From assembly GCA_015295885.1 (NCBI GenBank), contig DVEE01000227.1:1-10457 (forward strand): a DNA stretch of 10,457 nt, given 5' to 3'. Position 1 is the stretch's first letter, and each line of letters begins with the position of its first letter. Below the pieces are notes generated by a model, which saw nothing but the letters and a program-made list of their open reading frames with translations, was not told the DNA's origin and did no database searches. Below, piece after piece: positions 1-6,300 of the stretch. The position numbers were made by a program, and so were the translations under genes. This DNA comes from Leptolyngbyaceae cyanobacterium M65_K2018_010. Its GTDB lineage: Bacteria; Cyanobacteriota; Cyanobacteriia; Phormidesmidales; Phormidesmidaceae.

Positions 1-1404
1 CCGCCCCCGCCAGAGCCCAGGGTGGTAGCCCCCCCTGAAGTGGTCAGTCCCCCTGAGGTGGTGGCTCCCCCTGAGGTCGTGCCCCCCCCTGAGGTCGTGC
101 CCTCCCCTGAGGTCGTGACTGTGGAAGAAGTGGCTCCGCCCCCACCACCTCCGCCCCCAGCCCCGCTGCCGCAGGAGTCTGCCCCTGTAGCAGAACCACC
201 GACCCGCATCGAGCCTCCCAGTCCCCTACCAACCATGGCTACGGCCATGGGAGCCGCCGGTTTAGCGGCCAGTGCCGCCGCTTCCCTGGCCGGTACCGAA
301 GACCAATCCACCATTGAAGCCAGCAAATTTGACGTCGTCGGTCATCCCACCGATGGCGAGATTGACCTGTCTGACCTTGATGATGGCCTGCCGCCCCTAC
401 CGGATGGCTATGGGGACAGCCGCATTGTGCTGATGCCCCGCGACCCCCAGTGGGCCTACGCCTATTGGGATACCCCCAACCCCCACAAGGAGGATCTGCG
501 TCGCCAGGGGGGTGAGCGGCTAGCGCTGCGGCTCTATGATGTCACCGATGTGGATCTGTCTTACCAGGCGCCCCACAGCATGCAGCAGTTTGATTGCGAC
601 GAGTTGGCCCGGGAATGGTATCTGCAAATTCCCGTGAGCGATCGCGACTACCAGGTGGAAATTGGCTACCTGGCCGGGGATGGCCGCTGGTTGGTCCTAG
701 CCCGTTCCAACACGGTGCGGATTCCGCCGGTGTATCCCTCCGATTGGAGTGAAGACCACTTCCTGACCGTCCACTGGGATGAAAGTTTGCGTGGCCGCAC
801 TCTGATGACCCTTATGGATCCTCGCCAGCAAGCCACCGCCGGGGGTCTCCACGAGCAGATGTATGCCCTCTCCCAACCGGCAGAGTGGGAGAGGATCGCC
901 GGATCCATGTTTGGCTCCATGCAGCATGTGCCTGGGTCCATGGTGCCCTCCCAGGCTATCAGCTCCTACGTATTCCCCTCTGGGGTAGGGATGGCCGGCG
1001 CTGTCCCGGGGGCGCTCCCCACCCTATCCGGGGCCATTCCCACCCTGTCGGGCATCGGCCTGAATGTGTCGGGGTTGACCCTGTCGGGGGTCGGTTTCTC
1101 CGCTTCCATGCCGCCGATTCGGCCCCGCAAGTTCTGGTTGGTGGCCGATGCTGAGCTGATTGTCTACGGCGCCACCGAGCCCGACGCCACCGTGACAATT
1201 AGCGGCCAACCCATACAACTCAGTCCTGAGGGAACCTTCCGCTTCCAAACCGCCTTTCCCGATGGCCACATCGAGTACCCGATTATGGCGGTAGCGGCGG
1301 ACGGTGAACAGAACCGTTCGATCCACATGACCTTTGACCGCCAAACCCCAGAACGGCGCACCAACACCCGCGACGAAGCCCAGGAAGAATGGCCTGAAAG
1401 CTAG
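1..1404 (+). CDS. DUF4912 domain protein with proline-rich repeat arm (5' end missing)
   Basis: The frame is open from base 1, so the true start lies upstream; the GTG at 22 is probably an internal valine. Numbering codons from base 1: a proline-rich arm with six-residue xPPEVV repeats (about 1-60), an Ala/Gly-rich hydrophobic stretch (about 78-98) that could be a membrane segment or flexible linker, an acidic linker, then the DUF4912 domain (about 138-243; landmarks VLMPRDPQWAYAYWD and LARSNTVRIPP). A Gly/Ser-rich linker with short LSG-ending repeats follows (about 338-365), and a C-terminal Ig-like beta domain beginning FWLVADAELIVYGATEPDA (about 377-450). This order is typical of cyanobacterial DUF4912 proteins. 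The function is unknown; the C-terminal module suggests binding or scaffolding. From memory, DUF4912 is found near alpha-glucan enzymes in several phyla, which fits the amylase 27 bases downstream. The family call is firm, the role is not. Confidence 0.88.
   Translation, partial: PPPPEPRVVAPPEVVSPPEVVAPPEVVPPPEVVPSPEVVTVEEVAPPPPPPPPAPLPQESAPVAEPPTRIEPPSPLPTMATAMGAAGLAASAAASLAGTEDQSTIEASKFDVVGHPTDGEIDLSDLDDGLPPLPDGYGDSRIVLMPRDPQWAYAYWDTPNPHKEDLRRQGGERLALRLYDVTDVDLSYQAPHSMQQFDCDELAREWYLQIPVSDRDYQVEIGYLAGDGRWLVLARSNTVRIPPVYPSDWSEDHFLTVHWDESLRGRTLMTLMDPRQQATAGGLHEQMYALSQPAEWERIAGSMFGSMQHVPGSMVPSQAISSYVFPSGVGMAGAVPGALPTLSGAIPTLSGIGLNVSGLTLSGVGFSASMPPIRPRKFWLVADAELIVYGATEPDATVTISGQPIQLSPEGTFRFQTAFPDGHIEYPIMAVAADGEQNRSIHMTFDRQTPERRTNTRDEAQEEWPES
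28..117 (+). repeat. Five tandem 18-bp units coding xPPEVV
   Basis: Units start at 28, 46, 64, 82 and 100, each coding a variable residue followed by PPEVV (PSPEVV unit at 100 reads P-S-P-E-V-V). Degenerate units flank them: PEPRVV before and TVEEVA after. The period is a multiple of three, so copy-number change would lengthen or shorten the proline-rich arm without shifting frame. The array may extend upstream of the window. Confidence 0.85.
638..645. repeat. HIP1 octamer
   Basis: Perfect GCGATCGC inside the DUF4912 gene. Other perfect copies are at 2614-2621, 3475-3482, 4842-4849 and 8404-8411. Five in 10.5 kb is far above the fraction of one expected by chance at this base composition, and is typical of many cyanobacterial genomes. 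Confidence 0.9.
1012..1095 (+). repeat. Degenerate 21-bp repeats coding LSG-ending heptads
   Basis: Units at 1012, 1033 and 1054 code ALPTLSG, AIPTLSG and IGLNVSG, followed by a shifted LTLSGVG. They form a flexible hydrophobic/glycine linker between the DUF4912 domain and the C-terminal Ig-like domain. The DNA identity between the first two units is clear; the third is diverged. Confidence 0.6.
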
Positions 1405-1431
1405 GAGAGCCATTTCCTAGGGTCAGGCAAA

Positions 1432-2937
1432 ATGATGCAAAATCCCAAAGCCAACCTATTTTCAGCTACCGGACTAGCTGGTTTACTGGTGGTGCTGGGA
1501 GTACTGGCCGGGGTGAATTCAAGGGTTCACCCCGCGCCGGATCTCACCACCGCCAGACCCTTAGTTCACCTATTTGAATGGCCCTGGGCGGATATTGCCG
1601 CTGAGTGTGAGACCTTTTTAGGCCCCCAGGGGTATGGGGCCGTACAAATCTCTCCGCCCCAAGAACATGTGATACTGCCCGACCGGGGCTTTCCCTGGTG
1701 GCAGCGCTACCAGCCAGTTAGCTATCAGTTGGAGAGTCGGGGCGGCAGTCGAACAGAGCTGATCGATATGGTGCAGCGTTGCCGTCGGGCGGGGGTGGCG
1801 ATCTATGCCGATGCGGTGATTAACCACATGGCTGGGTTCGAGGCGGGGGTAGGCAGTGCAGGCACCGAATTTACCAAGTACCACTATCCCGGTCTCTACA
1901 ACCCCGAAGACTTTAACCTCTGCCGTCAGCCAATCACCAACTACCAGGATGCGGTCAATGTCACCCAGTGCGAGTTAGTGGGCTTAGCCGATTTAGACAC
2001 CGGTTCTGATCGGGTGCAGAGAACTATAGTGAATTACCTGAACGAGCTGGCTAATCTGGGGATGGCGGGCTTTCGCATTGATGCGGCCAAACATATACCC
2101 AGCGAAGAACTGGGGCAAATCCTGAGCCAATTACGGGCGCGGCACCCCGCAGACCTCTACCTCTACCAGGAAGTGATTGACCCCGGCACCGAGGCCATTC
2201 GCAAGCAGGACTACTACGCCAACGGCCAGGTTATTGAATTTCAGTATGGCCAATATGTCAGCGAGGCTTTTCTGGGATACAACGGCCAAACCCTGGCCCA
2301 TCTGCAAACCCTAGGGGAAAGCTGGGGGCTGGCCCCCTCCGACCAAGCAGTAGTGTTTATTGATAACCACGACAAGCAGCGGGGCCACGGCGGCGGTGGC
2401 CACTACCTGACCCATAGGGATGGTCCTCTCTACACCCTGGCCAACGTCTTTATGTTGGCCTTTCCCTACGGTAGGCCCCAGGTGATGTCGAGCTACGCCT
2501 TTGAGGATAGCGACCAGGGGCCACCCACCAACTCCGATGGCACCACCCGCCCCATCTACCAGCATGGCCAGGCAGCCTGCTTTGGCGCCTGGGTCTGTGA
2601 GCATCGCTGGCCCGCGATCGCGGGGATGGTGGCCTTTCGCAACATCACCCAGCCCGTCTTCGAGATCACCGACTGGTGGAGCAACGGCGGCCACCAAATC
2701 GCCTTTGGCCGAGGAACCCTGGGCTTTGTGGTGATCAATGGGGAAACTGAGACCCTGACCCACACTTGGCAAACCCAACTCTCCCCAGGGCGCTACTGCA
2801 ATGTGCTGACCGGCAACCCAGCCGCCGATGGGGGGTCCTGTCAAGAGATGATCACCGTGGATCGAGCAGGGCAGTTTACCGCTACTCTGGAGGGCCTTAT
2901 GGCCTTGGCAATCCACCATGGGGCCAGACTACCGTAA
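1432..2937 (+). CDS. Exported animal-type GH13 alpha-amylase
   Basis: Predicted endo-acting alpha-1,4-glucan hydrolase (starch/glycogen), exported. Residues 9-30 form a hydrophobic signal peptide or anchor. All GH13 motifs are present: region I DAVINH (127-132), region II FRIDAAKH (214-221; nucleophile D217), region III YQEVID (acid/base E247), region IV FIDNHD (309-314; D314). The GHGGGG loop after region IV, HLFEWPW near the N-terminus and VMSSY (351-355) are marks of the animal-like group (GH13_24/GH13_32 type), not of Bacillus amylases. Eight cysteines fall where animal amylases have disulfides (59-117, 164-180, 383-389, 456-469). Chloride-ligand positions read R215 and N312, but the third is Q350 instead of Arg, suggesting chloride independence. 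A C-terminal beta domain is present; length 501 is normal. Start: ATG at 1432 or the adjacent ATG at 1435, with only a weak CAGG upstream; it probably rides on the DUF4912 transcript. Confidence 0.93.
   Translation: MMQNPKANLFSATGLAGLLVVLGVLAGVNSRVHPAPDLTTARPLVHLFEWPWADIAAECETFLGPQGYGAVQISPPQEHVILPDRGFPWWQRYQPVSYQLESRGGSRTELIDMVQRCRRAGVAIYADAVINHMAGFEAGVGSAGTEFTKYHYPGLYNPEDFNLCRQPITNYQDAVNVTQCELVGLADLDTGSDRVQRTIVNYLNELANLGMAGFRIDAAKHIPSEELGQILSQLRARHPADLYLYQEVIDPGTEAIRKQDYYANGQVIEFQYGQYVSEAFLGYNGQTLAHLQTLGESWGLAPSDQAVVFIDNHDKQRGHGGGGHYLTHRDGPLYTLANVFMLAFPYGRPQVMSSYAFEDSDQGPPTNSDGTTRPIYQHGQAACFGAWVCEHRWPAIAGMVAFRNITQPVFEITDWWSNGGHQIAFGRGTLGFVVINGETETLTHTWQTQLSPGRYCNVLTGNPAADGGSCQEMITVDRAGQFTATLEGLMALAIHHGARLP
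2611..2624. repeat. 14-bp perfect palindrome around a HIP1 site
   Basis: CCCGCGATCGCGGG is a perfect 14-bp palindrome containing GCGATCGC, inside the amylase coding region (codons for WPAIAG). It is an extended HIP1 copy; there is no sign of an operator role here. Confidence 0.75.
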
Positions 2938-3053
2938 GGAGGCTGGCAGCCAAAGGAATCGCTCAGAGCCATCTACCGACCGGGACAAACCCAGCGCTCC
3001 CAGACTAAAGCATGACCTTTGGAAAGCGGCCAAGAAAAGAGAGCTTAAAACAA

Positions 3054-3076
3054 TCAGAGGCTTTTGGGGCCTCTGA
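3054..3076. other. Inverted repeat after the amylase gene, possible weak terminator
   Basis: TCAGAGGC (3054-3061) and GCCTCTGA (3069-3076) form a perfect 8-bp stem with a 7-base loop, 117 bases after the amylase stop and 88 bases before the next start. No T tract follows on the + strand (GGTGGGG follows), so it is a poor intrinsic terminator; it could instead stabilise a 3' end or be a regulator site. A 10-bp palindrome CCCTATAGGG lies just beyond at 3098-3107. Confidence 0.35.
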
Positions 3077-3153
3077 GGTGGGGTTAACTATCCTGAACCC
3101 TATAGGGAGGAGTCTAGCCGTTTCTCCCTTCACTGCTATCCATAGCCCCTTAC

Positions 3154-3158
3154 AGGAG
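3154..3158 (+). promoter_or_regulatory. Ribosome binding site that fixes the DUF2892 start
   Basis: AGGAG six bases before the ATG at 3165. It supports the short 65-residue product over an in-frame ATG at 3012, whose extra 51 residues do not resemble the family. Confidence 0.75.
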
Positions 3159-3164
3159 ACCCCC

Positions 3165-3362
3165 ATGCAAGCTAACGTCGGTTCCCTCGATCGCAAAATT
3201 CGCTTTGTCGCTGGCGCAGCCCTTGTGGTGCTGGGCCTGCTGTTTAAGAGCTGGTTCGGGTTAATCGGCCTGGTGCTGCTAGCCACCGCCTTTATGCGCT
3301 GGTGTCCAGCCTACTGGCCCTTTAAGTTCAGCACCTGCGACTCTAATACTTCCCTAGAGTAA
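3165..3362 (+). CDS. DUF2892 (YgaP-like) small membrane protein
   Basis: A 65-residue inner-membrane protein of the DUF2892 family, the transmembrane module found alone or attached to rhodanese domains as in E. coli YgaP. The family signature is seen: N-terminal ANVGSLDRKIRFVAG, a helical hairpin made of about 14-26 and 30-43 with a short FKSWFG turn, then CPAYWPF (from Cys-47) and a last Cys in FSTCD. Function is not settled for stand-alone members; the paired cysteines and YgaP homology suggest a link to sulfur or thiol chemistry, but that is inference. No rhodanese or sulfur gene lies next to it. A good AGGAG site sets the start. It converges with the hydrolase gene at 3437, with 74 bases between and no clear terminator there. 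Confidence 0.85.
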   Translation: MQANVGSLDRKIRFVAGAALVVLGLLFKSWFGLIGLVLLATAFMRWCPAYWPFKFSTCDSNTSLE

Positions 3363-3436
3363 AAGCAAACCCGGGCCTTGCCATAGACCGATAGGTCCTA
3401 GGGTTGACCTGGCCGAGAAACCTGGTTTCAGCGGGT

Positions 3437-4225
3437 CTAGGTGGCTGAGAACGTCTCCTCCAGGTAGATCAGCAGCGATCGCCAGGACTTGCGATCGGCC
3501 TCGGCATTATAACGAGTCTGGTCAGACCACACCGTAAAGGCATGGTCGGCACCGCCATAGATTTCCATATCAAAGGTGACCCCGGCCCCATCTAGCTCAG
3601 CGGCCAACTGGGCAACGTCGGTCATGGGGGCTACTGGGTCGTCAGAACCATGCAGCACCAAAAGGCTCCCCTGGGTTTGGGTATAGTCTTGTCCCTCGGG
3701 GGTGGCAAAACTGCCATGGAAGGAGACAAACCCATCCACCTCTACTCCTGCCCGGGCCATTTCCAGCACGGCCGCACCGCCAAAGCAGTAGCCCATAGCC
3801 ACCACCCGGTCACCGTCTACTCCAGGCTGTTGCTGGGCCTGGGCTAAGCCCGCTAGCAGCCGAGCCCGTAGGGCGGCGCGATCGGCGTAGAGCTTGCCAC
3901 TTTCAGCCCGCGACTCCTCAACATTCTGGGGCCGCACACCCTGGCCGTAAAGATCTACCGCAAAGGCCGCGTAACCTCGCTCTGCCAGCATCTCAGCCCG
4001 GCGCCTTTCGTAGCTATCCAGCCCATTCCAGTCGTGGACAAGGATGACCAGGGGCTGGGCGTCGCCCAATCTCTGATTGATGGCGAAGTATCCTTCGTAG
4101 GGCTGCCCGTCGATGGTGTAGGAGACCGCCCCAGCGGTCAGGTCGGCCCGGGCTCCCTGAGCCCAACCCACTGTCAACATGGTCGCCACTACGGCGGCCA
4201 GCAAAATCAACCACGCTCTTCTCAT
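3437..4225 (-). CDS. Exported dienelactone hydrolase family protein
   Basis: An alpha/beta hydrolase of 262 residues. Residues 1-27 are a signal peptide (RR, hydrophobic core, then ARA before D28), so it probably acts in the periplasm or is secreted. The mature part has the dienelactone-hydrolase fold marks: ILVHDWNGL (61-69), the nucleophile elbow GYCFGG with Cys-147 in place of the usual Ser, the acid in GSDDP (Asp-195 or 196), and His-228 in GADHAF: a Cys-Asp-His triad. Family members cleave lactones and esters, with carboxymethylenebutenolidase as the archetype; the real substrate is unknown and there is no chlorocatechol pathway nearby, so I would not name it clcD. An SD sequence GGAGGA sits 7 bases before the ATG. 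It lies downstream of the NADH dehydrogenase on the same strand, 283 bases away, so it probably has its own promoter. Confidence 0.9.
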   Translation of the reverse strand: MRRAWLILLAAVVATMLTVGWAQGARADLTAGAVSYTIDGQPYEGYFAINQRLGDAQPLVILVHDWNGLDSYERRRAEMLAERGYAAFAVDLYGQGVRPQNVEESRAESGKLYADRAALRARLLAGLAQAQQQPGVDGDRVVAMGYCFGGAAVLEMARAGVEVDGFVSFHGSFATPEGQDYTQTQGSLLVLHGSDDPVAPMTDVAQLAAELDGAGVTFDMEIYGGADHAFTVWSDQTRYNAEADRKSWRSLLIYLEETFSAT

Positions 4226-4232
4226 CCCGATA

Positions 4233-4238
4233 TCCTCC
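4233..4238 (-). promoter_or_regulatory. Ribosome binding site of the hydrolase gene
   Basis: On the minus strand this reads GGAGGA, 7 bases upstream of the ATG at 4225. It confirms the start that gives an intact signal peptide. Confidence 0.8.
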
Positions 4239-4335
4239 CACTACATTGGCCAGGCCTATGTAAACCATACCCCTCAGCCAACCGCCAGGGACCATTATTG
4301 GTCGACCAGAGATATGCCATAGCCCCTGCTATCGT

Positions 4336-4378
4336 AAAGGCCTTTGAAGCCCAAGACAAAATTGGGCGCTCTTGCCCA
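4336..4378. other. Palindrome and mutually exclusive hairpins in the 4226-4508 spacer
   Basis: The spacer between the NADH dehydrogenase stop and the hydrolase start holds no convincing gene. It contains a 10-bp palindrome AAAGGCCTTT (4336-4345), then GCCCAA (4349-4354) pairing with TTGGGC (4362-4367), and TGGGC (4363-4367) which can alternatively pair with GCCCA (4374-4378). A further 6-bp pair GGCCAT (4476-4481) / ATGGCC (4496-4501) lies 8 bases past the dehydrogenase stop. None has a T tract. They may mark the 3' end of the dehydrogenase transcript or the 5' leader of the hydrolase. Confidence 0.35.
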
Positions 4379-4508
4379 GGGCCTTGGCCATAGGGACTAC
4401 CGCAGCCGCAGCGGAGTGAAGGAGATCTGACCCATCCCCCCTGCGGCCCACCCAGGAGTTGAGCCAGACCACCGTGGCCATGGGTAACTCGGGAAATGGC
4501 CTAAACAG

Positions 4509-5846
4509 CTAGTTGGCCGGGGCGTCCGGCGGATCGGTAATCAGCCGCGACCCTTGCTTGCGGGTGAGGTAGTTAGAGGCCCACTGGGTCATCACAATCA
4601 GTTTGTTATCAAACTCAATCAAAAAGAAAATGTGGACAAATAACCATACTAACCAGGCTGGAAAGCCGGTCAGCTTCACTCTCGGGAAGTTAACCACGGC
4701 GGAGTTGCGGCCAATCACCGCCAGGCTACCGGTGTCTTTGTAGACAAACTTTGGTGGATCCGCTTTGGCCAGCCGTTTTTGAATCAGTTGGGCAACGTAC
4801 TGCCCCTCTTGCATGGCCACCGGCGCAATACCCGGCAGGGGGCGATCGCCCTGGTGAGCATAGTGGGCCAAATCGCCCACCACAAAAATATCGGGATAAC
4901 CCGGCACACTCAGGTCTTCGCCGACCATGACTCGACCCGCCCGGTCCCGCTCAGCCCCGGTGCGATCGGCCAAAATAGCCCCCATGCCAGGATCTCGCAC
5001 GCCGGCGGCCCAAAGAACCGTAGCCGCCGCCAGGGTAGTTAAGTCCTCTCCCTGCTTGAGCGTGACCTGATGACCCTGAATATCCGTCACCATCGTGTTG
5101 GTCAAAATTTCTACGCCCATTTTTTCCAGGTCCTGCTGGGCCCGGGCAGAGAGCTCCGGGGGAAAGGGCGGCAACACCCGATCCATGCCTTCCACCAAAA
5201 TAATCCGGGTCTGGGTCGTATCAATGCGCCGAAAATCGGGCTTCAAGGTGTGGTAGGCCAGCTCGGCCAGGGCTCCCGCCAATTCCACCCCCGTCGGTCC
5301 ACCGCCGACAATTACAAAGGTGAGCAGAGCTTGCTGCGCCTCTGGATCGCCATCCCGTTCAGCCCGCTCAAAGGCCGCAAAAATTCGGCGGCGCACCTCC
5401 AGAGCGTCTTCAATGGTTTTCAACCCTGGGGCTAGGGCCGCCCATTCCTCGTGGCCAAAGTAAAAATGACTCATGCCCGTAGCCACAATCAGGGTGTCGT
5501 AGGACAATCGGCCATCCCCTTTGAGGGTAACCGTTTTTTCCTGGGGATCGATATCGACCACTTCACCCATCAACACCTGAGTGTTTTTTTGCCCACTCAA
5601 CACCCCCCGCAGGGGCGAGGCAATATCCCCTGGCGACAGGCCTCCGGTGGCCACCTGATACAACAGCGGCTGAAACAGGTGAAAATTGCGCTTGTCCACC
5701 AAGGTCACCTGAACGTTAGTCGCCCGGCCCAGGCGTTGGGCGGCATAGAGTCCCCCAAAGCCACCACCGATGATGACGACCCGATGGTGGCCGGCTGGGG
5801 TTGCCACGGCCACCCCATTGGAGCCAGAGGTTGGAAGGGTTTGCAT
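4509..5846 (-). CDS. Type II NAD(P)H dehydrogenase (NDH-2)
   Basis: A single-subunit, non-proton-pumping flavoprotein of 445 residues that passes electrons from NAD(P)H to membrane quinone. Seen: FAD-binding VIIGGGFGG (24-32), the NAD(P)-binding VIVGGGPTGVE (178-188), a second-strand end at E219 (an acidic residue here usually favours NADH over NADPH), the FAD loop IFVVGDLAH (320-328), and APVAMQ (341-346), the counterpart of the NDH-2 quinone-site AQxAxQ motif with Pro in place of the first Gln. The C-terminal part WLVWLFVHIFFLIEF (398-412) is hydrophobic/amphipathic and fits membrane attachment. Cyanobacteria carry several such genes (ndbA, ndbB, ndbC) and I cannot assign the paralog; ndbB-type enzymes reduce demethylphylloquinone. 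The only in-frame ATG before the upstream stop at 5874-5876 is at 5846; no clear SD precedes it. It is divergent from the YciI/smpB genes. Confidence 0.93.
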   Translation of the reverse strand: MQTLPTSGSNGVAVATPAGHHRVVIIGGGFGGLYAAQRLGRATNVQVTLVDKRNFHLFQPLLYQVATGGLSPGDIASPLRGVLSGQKNTQVLMGEVVDIDPQEKTVTLKGDGRLSYDTLIVATGMSHFYFGHEEWAALAPGLKTIEDALEVRRRIFAAFERAERDGDPEAQQALLTFVIVGGGPTGVELAGALAELAYHTLKPDFRRIDTTQTRIILVEGMDRVLPPFPPELSARAQQDLEKMGVEILTNTMVTDIQGHQVTLKQGEDLTTLAAATVLWAAGVRDPGMGAILADRTGAERDRAGRVMVGEDLSVPGYPDIFVVGDLAHYAHQGDRPLPGIAPVAMQEGQYVAQLIQKRLAKADPPKFVYKDTGSLAVIGRNSAVVNFPRVKLTGFPAWLVWLFVHIFFLIEFDNKLIVMTQWASNYLTRKQGSRLITDPPDAPAN

Positions 5847-5872
5847 GACAGGAAAATAATGCGGGCGTACTT

Positions 5873-5878
5873 GTTATA
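5873..5878 (-). promoter_or_regulatory. Candidate -10 box for the NDH-2 gene
   Basis: On the minus strand this reads TATAAC, about 26 bases before the start codon, which would give a leader of roughly 20 bases. The expected -35 position (about 5896-5901) has no good match, so the promoter would need an activator or be weak. Call rests on the single hexamer. Confidence 0.3.
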
Positions 5879-5960
5879 GGCGAAGTAGCTGGGCCAGACT
5901 GTACCCTGTGCTGAATTTCCGAAGAAAAGCAGAAAAATAACACTTAACCTGATTTATCGC

Positions 5961-5997
5961 GCTAGCCTTAACGGGACTTTAAGAGGCCTGCTAGCCT
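5961..5997. repeat. Two GCTAGCCT direct repeats in the divergent spacer
   Basis: GCTAGCCT occurs at 5961-5968 and 5990-5997, start to start 29 bases, close to three helical turns. Each contains the palindrome GCTAGC. They lie 28-64 bases before the YciI start in the 178-base spacer shared with the divergent NDH-2 gene, where a regulator could act. The repeat is short and may be chance. Confidence 0.3.
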
Positions 5998-6024
5998 GAA
6001 TTAGAAACCCTCAACCCTTCGCCC

Positions 6025-6300
6025 ATGCCCTGGTTTGTCAAAATTGAGCGTGGTCGTGTCGATAAGGCCACCTTCGATCAGCACGTTCCCGCCCACATCG
6101 CCTACGTCAAGGATCTGATCCGCCAGGGCCACGCCGCTAAAACGGGCTACTGGGCCGAATACGGGGGTGGTATGCTGATATTCCGCGCAGATTCTATGGA
6201 AGAGGCCAGGCAGATTGTGGCCGCTGACCCGCTCATTCAGCATCACTGCGTAGACTACGAACTCCACGAGTGGCGGGGGGGGGGGGAGGAGGAGAAACCC
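6025..6300 (+). CDS. YciI-like (YCII domain) protein, running in frame into SmpB
   Basis: About 84 residues match the cyanobacterial YciI-like type: start MPWFVKIERG, His-20 and His-24 in FDQHVPAH, GYWAEYGGGMLIF (41-53), the charged ADP at 67-69 and a close in VDYELHEW (76-83). YCII domains form ferredoxin-like dimers with a His/Asp site; most have no known substrate, so no reaction is proposed. Relatives normally stop a few codons after HEW. Here the frame instead crosses 12 G, coding R-G-G-G-E-E-E-K-P, and continues through smpB to 6771, giving a 248-residue fusion frame. The listed end marks where SmpB starts, not a stop codon. With one more G the frame would end at TAA 6324-6326 (100 residues); with one fewer, at TAG 6371-6373. 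No SD is visible before 6025. Confidence 0.8.
6275..6286 (+). repeat. Poly-G run of 12 at the YciI/SmpB junction
   Basis: Twelve consecutive G inside the open frame joining YciI to SmpB. Such runs are prone to polymerase slippage in the cell and to miscounting in sequencing. Its length sets which frame the YciI ribosomes take into smpB. Confidence 0.97.
6287..6294 (+). promoter_or_regulatory. Strong ribosome binding site for smpB
   Basis: AGGAGGAG, directly after the G run and 6 bases before the ATG at 6301, is a near-perfect anti-SD match. It argues that SmpB is translated from its own start whatever frame upstream ribosomes use. Confidence 0.85.

Noticed and set aside
1024..1413. Minus-strand frame opposite the DUF4912 C-terminal domain
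   Set aside because: Low-complexity Gly/Arg-rich product with no motif, fully inside a recognised domain on the other strand.
2311..2919. Long minus-strand frame of about 200 codons opposite the amylase
   Set aside because: It mirrors a GC-rich, well-supported GH13 gene, has no recognisable domain and no SD; it is a composition artefact.
2941..2951. GGCTGGCAGCC inverted repeat right after the amylase stop as a terminator
   Set aside because: The two 5-base arms are separated by one base, so little stem can form, and there is no T tract.
3012..3164. N-terminal extension of the DUF2892 gene from an upstream ATG
   Set aside because: The extra 51 residues are not hydrophobic or family-like, overlap the hairpin and palindrome, and the good SD sits just before the ATG at 3165.
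3393..3429. Bidirectional terminator between the convergent DUF2892 and hydrolase genes
   Set aside because: AGGTC/GACCT (3393-3410) and GAAACC-T-GGTTTC (3417-3429) are short, the latter has a loop too tight to form fully, and neither has a T tract.
5451..5879. Plus-strand frame opposite the NDH-2 N-terminus
   Set aside because: It lies over the FAD-binding segment of a clear NDH-2 gene and matches nothing I know.
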